NCBI GenBank assembly: GCA_002427815.1
Contig: DIZF01000019.1
Coordinates: 46,091-110,090 of the forward strand
From: Ramlibacter tataouinensis
GTDB lineage: Bacteria; Pseudomonadota; Gammaproteobacteria; Burkholderiales; Burkholderiaceae_C
Direction of reading: 5' to 3'
DNA length: 64,000 nt
Shown here: positions 52,062-60,765 of the stretch, piece by piece
How positions within the stretch are numbered: position 1 is the first letter of the stretch
Layout: each line of letters begins with the position of its first letter
Program-made: the position numbers and the translations under genes
The notes under the pieces: model-generated
The model's input: only the letters and a program-made list of their open reading frames with translations
The model's database searches: none
Told to the model about the DNA's origin: nothing

Positions 52062-52514
52062 ATGGACAGCACCAAGATAGACCAGATCATCGAAAAACAC
52101 CGTGGCAAGTCCGGCGACCTGATTCACGTGCTGATGGAGATCCAGCACGAGAACCACTGGCTGCCGCGCGACGTGCTGCACCGGGTGGCCGAAGCCCTGG
52201 AGATCCCGTTCAGCCGGGTCCTGCGCATCGCTACGCTGTACAAGACCTTCAGCCTGACGCCCAAGGGGCGCAACGAGGTGCACGTGTGCAATGGCATCTC
52301 CTGCCATCTGCGCGGCGCCAAACAGGTGATGGAGGCAGTGGAACGCGTGACCGGCATCAAGGCGGGCGAGACCGACGCCAACTGGCGCTTCAGCCTGGAG
52401 GCAGGCACCTGCCTCGGCACCTGCAGCCTCGGGCCTGAAATCGTCGTCAACGGCACGCACCATGCCCGGATGACGCCGGCCAAGGTCGAGGACGTACTCA
52501 AAGAATATCCGTAG
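52062..52514 (+). CDS. bamG: BamG-like NuoE-type [2Fe-2S] subunit
   Basis: A 150-residue thioredoxin-like ferredoxin of the NuoE family. The [2Fe-2S] ligands are C76, C81, C117 and C121 (CNGISC and CLGTC). The N-terminal helical part (LIHVLMEIQHENHWLP) is typical. Together with the NuoF-like subunit it would oxidise or reduce NAD(H). The ATG at 52062 follows GGAGG; a GTG at 52032 overlapping the bamF stop is a weaker alternative. Confidence 0.9.
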   Translation: MDSTKIDQIIEKHRGKSGDLIHVLMEIQHENHWLPRDVLHRVAEALEIPFSRVLRIATLYKTFSLTPKGRNEVHVCNGISCHLRGAKQVMEAVERVTGIKAGETDANWRFSLEAGTCLGTCSLGPEIVVNGTHHARMTPAKVEDVLKEYP

Positions 52515-52524
52515 GACGGCAAAA

Positions 52525-54234
52525 ATGACCAGGCTTCACTCCGCCGCGGAACTGGAACAACTTCGCGCGGCCATCCTCGCGGCCCGGGAAAGCGCCAGAC
52601 CGTGCATCGCGGTCTGCGCCGGCGCGGCCTGTCACGGGCTCGATTCCATGCGCGTGGCCAACGCCTTCCAGGCCGAAGTCGGAAAGCTCGGTCCCGCGGC
52701 CGGGGTCGAGGTCCGGGTGACGGGCTGTCACGGCTATTGCGAAAAGGGACCGAACGTCGTCGTCGGCCCGGCGGAGATCTGCTACTTCGAGGTCAAGCCC
52801 GAGGACGTGCCGGAGATCGTCGAGAGCACCCTGACGGGGAAAGTGGTCGAGCGCCTGGTCTACGCGCACCCCGGCACCGGCGAGAAGGCCGTCCACATGA
52901 ACGAAGTGCCGTTCTACAAGCACCAGACGCAGCTGCTGATCGGCGACAACACACGCATCGACCCGATGCGCATCGACGACTACCTGGCAGTGGGCGGCTA
53001 CGCGGCCCTGGCCAAGGCGCTGTTCCAGATGACGCCCGAGCAGATCGTCGACGAGGTGAAGAAAGCCAACCTGCGCGGGCGCGGCGGCGGCGGATTTCCC
53101 GCCGGACTGAAATGGGAAACCACCAGGAACGCGCCGGGGGACGAGCGGTACGTCATCGTCAACGGCCACGAGGGCGAGCCGGGCGCGTTCATGGACCGCG
53201 CCCTCTTCACCGGCAATCCGCACAAGGTGCTGGAGGGCCTTGTCATCGGCGCGTTTGCCATCGGCTCGCACCGCGGCTTCATCTACACCCGCCACGATTC
53301 CCCGCAGCTCATCAAGCACATCGAGCAGGCGCTGGCACAGGCGGAAGAATATGGATTGCTGGGCGACGACATCCTCGGCTCCGGATTCGACTTCCACGTC
53401 GAGCTGCACTTCGACGTCGGCATCTTCGTGTCGGGTGAGTCGAGCGCCCTGATGCGCTCCATCGAGGGCCTGCCGCCCGAGCCGCGGCCCAAGTACATCC
53501 GCACCTCGGTCGCCGGCATCCGGGACAAGCCGAGCAACCTCAACAACGTGGAAACCTGGGCCAATGTGCCGCAGATCATCAGCCGCGGGGCCGAATGGTA
53601 CGCGAGCATAGGCACGGAGGGCAGCAAGGGCACCAAGCTCGTGTCGCTGTCGGGCAACGTCGTCAACAGCGGCGTGGTGGAAGTGCCGATGGGGACGCCG
53701 CTGCGCAAGATCGTCTATGACATCGGCGGCGGCGTTGCGGGGGGCAAGGCGGCCAAGGCGGTGCATTTCGGCGGGCCCATGGGCGGGTCCATTCCGGCGA
53801 GCCTGATCGATGCGCCGCTCGATTTCGACGAGCTGGCCAAACTGGGCGCGCCCATCGGCGCCGGCGGCCTGCTGGTGATGGACGAGGACACCGACATGGT
53901 GGAGGTGGCGCGCTACTTCCTCGAGTGGTTGACCAATGAATCCTGCGGCAAGTGCGTGCCCTGCAGGGAGGGGATGTGGCAGACGATGAAGGTCCTGGAC
54001 AACATCACCAAAGGCAAAGGCAGGAACGGCGACATCGCGCGGCTGGAGGACCTGAACGACGTGACCGGCGCCGCCTGCCTGTGTGCGCTCGGCAAGACCG
54101 CTTCCGATCCGCTCAAGAGCATGCTGCGCTACTTCAGGGACGAGTACGAGACGCAGATCGCCCGTGGCAGCGAAAGCAAGGTCGGCGCAGCCGAGAACAA
54201 GGGCGGCCAGGCCGTGGGGAGCGCCGCGAAATGA
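52525..54234 (+). CDS. bamH: BamH-like NuoF-type NADH/FMN subunit
   Basis: A 569-residue protein. Residues 27-75 form a thioredoxin-like [2Fe-2S] domain (C31, C36, C68, C72). The NuoF core follows with the NADH motif RGRGGGGFPAGLKW (about 183-196), the FMN motif VNGHEGEPGAFMDR and the N3-type [4Fe-4S] site C474, C477, C480 with a later Cys. Unlike HndC or HydB, there is no C-terminal double ferredoxin domain. It should be the NADH-reactive flavin site of the complex. It starts ten bases after bamG. Confidence 0.9.
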   Translation: MTRLHSAAELEQLRAAILAARESARPCIAVCAGAACHGLDSMRVANAFQAEVGKLGPAAGVEVRVTGCHGYCEKGPNVVVGPAEICYFEVKPEDVPEIVESTLTGKVVERLVYAHPGTGEKAVHMNEVPFYKHQTQLLIGDNTRIDPMRIDDYLAVGGYAALAKALFQMTPEQIVDEVKKANLRGRGGGGFPAGLKWETTRNAPGDERYVIVNGHEGEPGAFMDRALFTGNPHKVLEGLVIGAFAIGSHRGFIYTRHDSPQLIKHIEQALAQAEEYGLLGDDILGSGFDFHVELHFDVGIFVSGESSALMRSIEGLPPEPRPKYIRTSVAGIRDKPSNLNNVETWANVPQIISRGAEWYASIGTEGSKGTKLVSLSGNVVNSGVVEVPMGTPLRKIVYDIGGGVAGGKAAKAVHFGGPMGGSIPASLIDAPLDFDELAKLGAPIGAGGLLVMDEDTDMVEVARYFLEWLTNESCGKCVPCREGMWQTMKVLDNITKGKGRNGDIARLEDLNDVTGAACLCALGKTASDPLKSMLRYFRDEYETQIARGSESKVGAAENKGGQAVGSAAK

Positions 54235-54848
54235 CCGACGTCCTGATGCAGATCGACGGCAAGGAAGTCAAGGCCAGCGGCGACATGACCGTGCTGCAGG
54301 CGGCGCGGGCCGCGGGAATCCACATCCCGACGCTGTGCCATCACGAGAAGCTGGAGCCGTTCGGCGCCTGCCGCATGTGCATGGTCGAAGTGGAAACGCG
54401 CGGCCGGAAGAGTTATGTCGTGTCCTGCCTCTACCCGGTGGCCAAGGACCTCGTCGTGCGCACGCGCTCGGAGCGGGTCGACAAGATCCGCCGGGTGATC
54501 CTGGAGGAACTGCTGGCCCATGCGCCGAACTCGCCCGAGCTGGTGGCACTGGCGCGGGAATACAACGCCGACCGGGACCGGTTCGAAAAGGATCCCTCGT
54601 TCTGCATCCTCTGCGGCCTGTGCGTGCGCTACTGCGCCGAGGTCAAGCAGAAGAACGCCGTCGACTTCATCGAAAGGGGCGCGCTGCGGGAGATCAGCTT
54701 CATTCCCGAGATCGCCGCCAAGGAATGCTGGGACTGCCAGGAGTGCTTCGCGCTGTGTCCGACCTCTTACGCGCAGGCCGCCTACTTCCTCACCGAAGCG
54801 CTCGCCTTCCCCGGCCGGCGCAAGGCCGGCGCGCCAAGCGCCGGATGA
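54231..54848 (+). CDS. bamI: BamI-like short NuoG-type iron-sulfur subunit
   Basis: A 205-residue protein matching only the N-terminal iron-sulfur part of NuoG/HydA. It has a plant-type [2Fe-2S] site (C36, C47, C50, C66) and two [4Fe-4S] sites (C125, 128, 131, 135 and C166, 169, 172, 176). No molybdopterin or hydrogenase domain follows. It would hand electrons between the NuoF-like subunit and the HdrA-like core. Its start overlaps the bamH stop (ATGA). It ends the operon, facing a convergent GNAT gene 27 bases away. Confidence 0.88.
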   Translation: MTDVLMQIDGKEVKASGDMTVLQAARAAGIHIPTLCHHEKLEPFGACRMCMVEVETRGRKSYVVSCLYPVAKDLVVRTRSERVDKIRRVILEELLAHAPNSPELVALAREYNADRDRFEKDPSFCILCGLCVRYCAEVKQKNAVDFIERGALREISFIPEIAAKECWDCQECFALCPTSYAQAAYFLTEALAFPGRRKAGAPSAG

Positions 54849-54875
54849 CGGCCGAAACCTGCGACGCCGCGCTGT

Positions 54876-55904
54876 TCAATCCAGCCGCTTGTCGAACGAC
54901 AGGCGCTGCGACTGTTCGAAGCTGACGTCATAGAAGAACCCGAGCAGGCCGAAGTTCTCGCGCGCAACCACCGTTTCCACGCGGTCCACGCCCAGCGCGT
55001 TCAGGTTCGCAAAGAGCTGCAACAGCAGCGCATGCCCCACGCCCCGGTGTGCGTAATCCGGGTCCACCCCGATGGTATCGAGCACCGCCACCGGCTCCAC
55101 CCGGCCGTAATCGCCGAAGTCCGCGCGCGCCGTCACGAAACCCGCAGCAATGCCGTCCACGCGTGCCACCAGAGACAGGCGCACGGCGGAATCGCCCATC
55201 GCCTCATCAACCACTTCACGGATGTAGGCCTCGCGCCGGCGGCCGGTTACCCTCTGATCGATCCGGATGATGTCGCCCAGGTCGCCGGCCTCGAGCACGC
55301 GCACGTCGACCTTGTCGCGCGCGAGCGCGTCGAAGTCGTTCGCGGCAGCCGCGCCATAGTTGACTTCGGTTGCCGAGAAGCCGCTGACGTGCGCGGGCGC
55401 CAGGGTCTTGTCGCCGTCATGCGCCGCGACCCGGTTCTGCCGCATGGCGCAATCCAGGACCATGGTCTGCGAGAGTTCGAAGTCCGCACCGTCGAAAAAC
55501 TGCATGATCGCGTGGTTGCGCCAGGACGCGGTCGTCCGGATTTCGGGCACGCCCAGGCGCTTCGCCTCGCTCTCGAGCCTGGCCAGCAGCGCTGAGCCGA
55601 TTCCCTGGCCCTGCTCACCCGGCGCTACCGCGATAGCCTCGAGCAACATCGCCGGCTCCGCCCGGCCGAACTCGCCCAGCTGCTTGCGTGCCTTGATGAA
55701 GCCGACGAACCGGCTGTCCTGCTCCGCCGAGAACTGAACGTGCCGCTCGGTGTGGGCCAGGGCGGCCTTGAGGCGTCGCTGGAAGTACAAATGCCGGGGG
55801 TGGCCCACGATGGCCGCATCCAGTGCGACCACAGCTTCCATGTCCTCGGCTTTGGTACGGCGAAGCGAGATCCCGGCAGATTGAGGCTGTGGGCGAGTTG
55901 CCAA
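54876..55904 (-). CDS. Tandem GNAT-domain acetyltransferase
   Basis: A 342-residue protein with two GNAT folds. The first has the acetyl-CoA motif EQGQGIGSALLARL at about 95-108, and the second has AHRGVGHALLLQLF at about 285-300. Each copy has the usual preceding beta strand (LLEAIAVAPG and VLDTIGVDPD). It acetylates a small molecule or protein; the target is unknown. It is convergent with the Bam-like operon. GNAT proteins accompany some anaerobic benzoate loci, for example BadL of Rhodopseudomonas, so a link is possible. Confidence 0.85.
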   Translation of the reverse strand: MATRPQPQSAGISLRRTKAEDMEAVVALDAAIVGHPRHLYFQRRLKAALAHTERHVQFSAEQDSRFVGFIKARKQLGEFGRAEPAMLLEAIAVAPGEQGQGIGSALLARLESEAKRLGVPEIRTTASWRNHAIMQFFDGADFELSQTMVLDCAMRQNRVAAHDGDKTLAPAHVSGFSATEVNYGAAAANDFDALARDKVDVRVLEAGDLGDIIRIDQRVTGRRREAYIREVVDEAMGDSAVRLSLVARVDGIAAGFVTARADFGDYGRVEPVAVLDTIGVDPDYAHRGVGHALLLQLFANLNALGVDRVETVVARENFGLLGFFYDVSFEQSQRLSFDKRLD

Positions 55905-56101
55905 GGTGTTCTCCTTGTGAGGCAGGAAGTGCCTTCAAAATTCTAGCTGGGCAGTTTCGTTCGCCGTCTGGAGAATCATTGATCCTTCGCAAGGTTGTTG
56001 CGTCGCTCGCCAGCAACGGTTGATCCATGGCATGCGGCAAGCGTTGCCCGGCGCCGAAAATGAGATCACGCCGGCCACTGAAGGAAAAACGAGACAACGC
56101 C

Positions 56102-56851
56102 ATGAGCACCGATTCGATCTTGCGCGGTGAACGGGCGGGCGATTCGCCTTCGCGCACCCGCCGCAGCGGCCATGGCCTGTATGCGTGGGTCGCGGTGGGC
56201 GCCGCGTTGATCATTTTCGCGGGCTTCGCCAGGACCTTCTACCTCAGGAGCGTATTCGGCACGACCCCGCTCTCGCCATTGCTGTTCGTGCACGGCGCGG
56301 TGATGACGACGTGGCTGGTGCTGTTCGCCGCGCAGGTAGGGCTGGTCGCCGCCGGCCGAACCGACCTGCACCGGCGCCTGGGCGTGCTCGGCCTGGTTGT
56401 GGCGGTCCTGGTCATCGGCGTGGGCGTTGCCGCCGCCATCGACGCCGGACGCCGCGGCGCCAGCCCCACCACGGAAGTGCCGCCGCTGGTGTTCATGGCC
56501 ATCCCGCTGTTCGACATGCCGGTGTTCGCCGCTCTGGTGGGTGTCGCGCTGTGGAAGCGGCGGCGTCCGGACATCCACAAGCGGCTGATGCTGCTGGCCA
56601 CCCTGGGCCTGTTGACGCCCGGCATCGCGCGCATTCCGCTGGACTTGATTCAGCGAGGCGGCCCGCCGATGTTCTTCGGCCTGGCGCTCTTTTTCCCGCT
56701 GCTGTGCGTCGCCATCGACACGGCGCGAAGCCGGAGATTGCATCCTGCCTTCGGCTGGGGCGGGGCACTGCTGATTCTGATGCTGCCGTTGCGCCTGCTG
56801 ATCGCCGAAACGCAGGTGTGGATGCAGTTCGCCCGCTGGCTGGTCGCTTGA
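56102..56851 (+). CDS. Hypothetical multi-spanning membrane protein
   Basis: A 249-residue protein with about seven hydrophobic helices. Conserved-looking charged positions and histidines lie at helix ends (LFVHGAVMTTWLVLFAAQ, RTDLHRRLGVLG, RPDIHKRLMLLATL). The histidines in DLHRRLG and DIHKRLM look like ligands of a heme-b or DUF2306-type membrane protein. It has no signal peptide but a hydrophilic N-terminus. It is separate from its neighbours; no function is assigned. Confidence 0.72.
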   Translation: MSTDSILRGERAGDSPSRTRRSGHGLYAWVAVGAALIIFAGFARTFYLRSVFGTTPLSPLLFVHGAVMTTWLVLFAAQVGLVAAGRTDLHRRLGVLGLVVAVLVIGVGVAAAIDAGRRGASPTTEVPPLVFMAIPLFDMPVFAALVGVALWKRRRPDIHKRLMLLATLGLLTPGIARIPLDLIQRGGPPMFFGLALFFPLLCVAIDTARSRRLHPAFGWGGALLILMLPLRLLIAETQVWMQFARWLVA

Positions 56852-56931
56852 GCGGGTCGTCCTCCGGGCGGCGGCAGAGCCGGGTGTAGTGCGGCAACCT
56901 GCTACGCTCCTGCGGAGGAGACCGAGCGATC

Positions 56932-58098
56932 GTGAACGAATTACCCGCGCCCACAGGGACTCGAACCGCACCGACTGGCAACCGCTTCGACCGGATGGAG
57001 TGGGCTGGCGCCTTTGGCGACCTGGGAACGCTCATCCCCTTCGTGGCCGCCTACATCACCGTTCTCAAGCTCGATCCCTTCGGCGTGCTCTTCGCGTTCG
57101 GGGCATGCATGCTGGTCTGCGGGCTGTATTACAGGACACCCTTTCCAGTCCAGCCCATGAAGGCCATCGGCGCCGTGGCAGCCATTCAGGCGGTGCACGC
57201 GATCACGCCTGGAGCGGTCTACGCCGCCGGTCTCGTCACCGGGATCGTCTGGCTTGCACTGGGTTTCACCGGTCTTTCTTCCAGGGTTGCGAAACTGGTC
57301 CCGGCTCCGGTCGTGGCGGGCATCGTCCTCGGGCTCGGATTCGGCTTCATGCTCGAGGCCGTGAAAATGATGGAGACGAACTGGCTGGTGGCCGGCATAG
57401 CCGGAATCGCAGCGCTGCTGCTGTTGCGCAACCGCACATTCCCGGCGATGTTCGCTCTGCTGGTTTTCGGCGCCGCCGTCGGCGTGTACCAGAGCCCTGA
57501 CCTGATCGCCGGCCTCGCTGGCTCCAGCGTCGGTGTGCGCATGCCGGAATTCGCCCTCGCGGGCCTGAACTGGCACGACTTGTGGATCGGCACGGTGCTC
57601 CTCGCACTGCCGCAGGTACCGCTCACCCTGGGTAACGCGCTCATCGCCATCAAGAAGGAGAACAACGAACTGTTCCCCCATGCCCCTGTCACCGAAAAGA
57701 AGGTTTCCATTTCCACCGGCCTGATGAATCTGTTCAGCTCCAGCGTCGGGGGCATCCCGATGTGCCACGGCGCGGGCGGCATGGCGGGCCACGTCGCCTT
57801 CGGCGCGCGTACCGGCGGGGCCGTGGTCATCCTCGGAACCCTATTGCTGGTCGTGGCTGTCTTCTTCAGCGGCTCGGTCGAACTCTTGTTCAAGTTGTTC
57901 CCCGGCGCCGTGCTGGGCGTCATCCTGTTCCTGGCCGGGGCACAACTCGCCCTGGGGGCAGGCTCCCTTGGCGAGACCCGGGCGGCCCGGGTGGTGGTGC
58001 TGGCGACCGCAGCGTTCTGCATCTGGAACGTCGCGGTCGGCTTCGTGGTGGGCATTGCGCTCCACCATCTTCAAAGGCGCGGCTTGCTGCGCCTTTGA
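56932..58098 (+). CDS. MOT1-type sulfate/molybdate transporter
   Basis: A 388-residue membrane permease of the MOT1 branch of SulP-like transporters. Typical are the repeated motifs AGAFGDLGTLIPFV near the N-terminus, PFPVQPMKAIGAVA and GGIPMCHGAGGMAGH. Characterised members bring molybdate into plant and microbial cells. It lies 2 kb from the tungsten-enzyme operon, and tungstate as well as molybdate could be carried. The start is a GTG preceded by GGAGGAG. Confidence 0.87.
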   Translation: MNELPAPTGTRTAPTGNRFDRMEWAGAFGDLGTLIPFVAAYITVLKLDPFGVLFAFGACMLVCGLYYRTPFPVQPMKAIGAVAAIQAVHAITPGAVYAAGLVTGIVWLALGFTGLSSRVAKLVPAPVVAGIVLGLGFGFMLEAVKMMETNWLVAGIAGIAALLLLRNRTFPAMFALLVFGAAVGVYQSPDLIAGLAGSSVGVRMPEFALAGLNWHDLWIGTVLLALPQVPLTLGNALIAIKKENNELFPHAPVTEKKVSISTGLMNLFSSSVGGIPMCHGAGGMAGHVAFGARTGGAVVILGTLLLVVAVFFSGSVELLFKLFPGAVLGVILFLAGAQLALGAGSLGETRAARVVVLATAAFCIWNVAVGFVVGIALHHLQRRGLLRL

Positions 58099-58100
58099 AG
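58069..58100 (+). terminator. Hairpin at the end of the MOT1-type gene
   Basis: Exact 12-bp inverted repeats (CTTCAAAGGCGC at 58069-58080 and its complement at 58089-58100) with an 8-base loop. The right arm contains the stop codon. There is no T-run, so termination is only likely, not proven. Confidence 0.45.
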
Positions 58101-58152
58101 TCCACCAGCCGACCTGCTTCACCGACGACGGGTTGCCTGAGCTGCGGATCTT

Positions 58153-58407
58153 TCAGTCCGCCACGAAGCGGCGTTCGAACTTCTGCGCGTCGACCTCGAG
58201 TTCGAACGTCACCAGTTGCCCATGCTTCCCGTCCGCGAGCCGGTAGGCCGCGAACAGGCTGTACTTGCCAACCAGGTCGAACCTGGGCAAGTCGATCAGC
58301 GCGTAGGGATGCGGCACGAAGACTTCGTGCAGGAACACCTGGCGATGCGCGTTGCGCGGCGACGGGAACAGCTTGTAGGTGCCGGTGTTGATCGTGGCTT
58401 CAGCCAT
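58153..58407 (-). CDS. Small hypothetical protein
   Basis: An 84-residue soluble protein (start MAEATINTGTYKLFP) with a beta-rich look (VFLHEVFVPHPYALIDLPRF, then GKYSLFAAYRLADGKHGQLVTFELEV). No motif of known function is visible. It is convergent with the MOT1 gene and divergent from the methyltransferase gene. Confidence 0.6.
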   Translation of the reverse strand: MAEATINTGTYKLFPSPRNAHRQVFLHEVFVPHPYALIDLPRFDLVGKYSLFAAYRLADGKHGQLVTFELEVDAQKFERRFVAD

Positions 58408-58561
58408 GGGACAGATCTCGAAGATGGGGAACTCAGGCCTATTGTCGCCCCGGACCCTGGGGATGCGCCTAAGATGTTCCATCTTGACCTGAGGACGTTC
58501 CTTGCTCCTCCTCCAGCGGCGAAGGCGCCGATTGCGAAACCAAGAACCACCTGCGCTTGCG

Positions 58562-59206
58562 ATGACTCCCGCGCAGTACGACGCCTGGTACGACACGCCG
58601 CGCGGCCGGTGGATAGCCGACACGGAGTACCGTCTGGTCCGCAGCCTGCTGGACCTGCAGCCGGGCGACACCGTGCTCGATGTCGGTTGCGGCACCGGCT
58701 GGTTCACCCGACGTGTGGCGGCTGACGGCGCACAAGTGGTGGGGCTCGACCTCGATGCGCAGGCTTTGGAGTTCGCGCGCGAACACTGCTCCGGGAACAC
58801 GAGCTACGTGCGCGGCGATGCGACCGCGCTGCCGTTCGCTGACGCGTCGTTCGACGCGGTGCTGTCGGTCACCGCGTTGTGTTTCGTCGAGCAATGGCCG
58901 CGGGCGCTGGCCGAGATCGTGCGTGTCAGCCGCCGCCGTTTCGTGCTGGGCTTGCTCAATCGCCACAGCCTGCTCTGGCTGGACAAGGGCCGCCAGGGCG
59001 GCATTGGCGCCTATCGCGGGGCGCACTGGCACACGCGCGCCGAGATCGATCACGCGCTGCGGGTCTTGCCGGTCCGCGACGTGCAGTACCGCCATGGCGT
59101 TTTTCTGCCATCGGGCTCCTGGATCGCGCGTGCGCTCGAGCGCGCGCTGCCCGCGCGGCTGCCGCTGGGGTCCTTCCTGGCCGTGGCGGGCGAGGTCGCG
59201 CGCTGA
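58562..59206 (+). CDS. Class I SAM-dependent methyltransferase
   Basis: A 214-residue methyltransferase of the UbiE/BioC-like type 11 family. Motif I is VLDVGCGTGWFTRR, with the acidic residue in VVGLDLDAQAL and motif II-like ALPFADASFDAVLSV. The opening YDAWYDTPRGRWI is shared by a bacterial subgroup of unknown substrate. An ATG at 58562 was chosen; a longer form adds an Arg-rich stretch that looks non-coding. Confidence 0.88.
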   Translation: MTPAQYDAWYDTPRGRWIADTEYRLVRSLLDLQPGDTVLDVGCGTGWFTRRVAADGAQVVGLDLDAQALEFAREHCSGNTSYVRGDATALPFADASFDAVLSVTALCFVEQWPRALAEIVRVSRRRFVLGLLNRHSLLWLDKGRQGGIGAYRGAHWHTRAEIDHALRVLPVRDVQYRHGVFLPSGSWIARALERALPARLPLGSFLAVAGEVAR

Positions 59207-59325
59207 GATCCGGAGTGGGAGCGGACGCTACGCAGCCATTGCAGCAGGTCCGACGCCAATTGGGATGTCCCGCGCGGATCGCCGGTAGGCGCAAGCCTCT
59301 GTGCCGATCTCGCTCACTGCAACTT

Positions 59326-60765
59326 TCAAGTCGAAGCGGTTTCACCGCTCTGCGGCCCATTGGGAAACGACAGAGTGAAGGTCGTTCGCCCGGACGCGCT
59401 GTGAACCGCAACACTCCCCTTATGCGCCGTGGCAATCGAGCGGACGATTGCCAGGCCGAGCCCGCTCCCACCTTCTCCGCGGGACCGGCCGGGATCCACG
59501 CGATAAAAGCGTTCGAAAATGCGCTCGATGCTGGCCGGCGCGATGCCCTCGCCCTCATTCGTCACCGCCAGGGTGGTATCGGTGCCGACATGGGAAATCT
59601 CAATCGTGATGGTGGAATGCCCGAAAGCGTGCCTGATGGCGTTGGATACCAGGTTCGTGATGGCTCGCTGTACCAGCAGGCGGTCAGCCGGGAGCGGCCG
59701 TGCTTGACCAATCACATCGAGTTGCACGTCCTTCTCGTCCGCGGCAATCGACAGGTAGTCGGCAACTCTTCTTGCTTCGCCCGCAAGGTCCACGGGCTCG
59801 GTCTGTAGTGGGGCCGCGTTGTGGTCGGCACGGGCGATGAACAACATGTCGCTGATGAGGGCGGACAGGCGCTCGAGCTCTTCCACGTTGCCCTCCAGCA
59901 CCTCCCTCAGTTCGCCCGTGGTACGGGTCTGGGACAGCGCAACCTGAGTGCGTCCAAGCAGTGTGGCAACCGGCGTCCGCATCTCATGGGCCAGGTCCCC
60001 GGAAAAGTCCTGCAGTTGCCGGTAGCCTTCGTCAATGCGCTCGAGCATGCCGTTGAATTCCGTCGCCATGTCGACCAGCTCGGCCGGCAAGCCGGAGACC
60101 GAGACGCGCTGGTTCAACGACTTGGTGCCGATCGAGGCCGCCAGCCGGTTGAAGCGGTGCAGCGGTGCCAGGCCGGTCCGGGCGATCAGTCCGGCACCCA
60201 GTGCGACGAGCAGCAGCAGCAGGGGCAGCGCCAGCAGGGTTGCCTTGATGAAGCCTGCCACCAGTTCGGTATCGCGTTGGCGGTCCACGGACATGTAGAA
60301 CCGCAGCGGATGGCCGTCGCCCACGGCAATCGTGCCGTGCAAGCCGCTGAAGCGGGCACCGCCGGGTGTGACCCAGCTGTGCATGACGTCCGGCGCGGCC
60401 CTCGCGTGATTCAGGGCCGTGACCGAGGCGGCCGCGACGTCGGAAAAGCTCGCGAGTATCCGGCCGCTGTCCGGATCCACCAGGGCCAGATTCAGGTCGT
60501 CATGGCCGAAAAAAAGATCGGCGAACCGTTCTCCGGGTTCTGACACCGCATCGATCGACGGCACATCGGACAGGATGTGAACGAGCAGCTCGCGCCGGCC
60601 TTGCATCTCCGCGGCCGACCGAGCGTCGAGCTGCTGCCAGAGTGCCCAGTAACCTGCGACGATGGCGCCGCCCGCGACCATCAGACCGAACAGCGCGCTC
60701 GCAATCGCGATGCGCAGCGCCAGCGATGCGTGCGAAGGCGAGGGGCTTGCGAAGCTGCGCGTCAT
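59326..60765 (-). CDS. Sensor histidine kinase (heavy-metal type)
   Basis: A 479-residue membrane kinase with two helices flanking a periplasmic sensor (about 16-37 and 175-195), a HAMP segment, the phospho-acceptor box SGDLAHEMRTPV, and the ATPase motifs N (ITNLVSNAIRHA), G1 (GEGIAP), F (FERFYRVD) and G2 (GSGLGLAI). It resembles the CusS/CopS group. It overlaps the response regulator gene by four bases. The signal is probably periplasmic copper or silver, inferred from the downstream His/Met-rich genes. Confidence 0.92.
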   Translation of the reverse strand: MTRSFASPSPSHASLALRIAIASALFGLMVAGGAIVAGYWALWQQLDARSAAEMQGRRELLVHILSDVPSIDAVSEPGERFADLFFGHDDLNLALVDPDSGRILASFSDVAAASVTALNHARAAPDVMHSWVTPGGARFSGLHGTIAVGDGHPLRFYMSVDRQRDTELVAGFIKATLLALPLLLLLVALGAGLIARTGLAPLHRFNRLAASIGTKSLNQRVSVSGLPAELVDMATEFNGMLERIDEGYRQLQDFSGDLAHEMRTPVATLLGRTQVALSQTRTTGELREVLEGNVEELERLSALISDMLFIARADHNAAPLQTEPVDLAGEARRVADYLSIAADEKDVQLDVIGQARPLPADRLLVQRAITNLVSNAIRHAFGHSTITIEISHVGTDTTLAVTNEGEGIAPASIERIFERFYRVDPGRSRGEGGSGLGLAIVRSIATAHKGSVAVHSASGRTTFTLSFPNGPQSGETAST

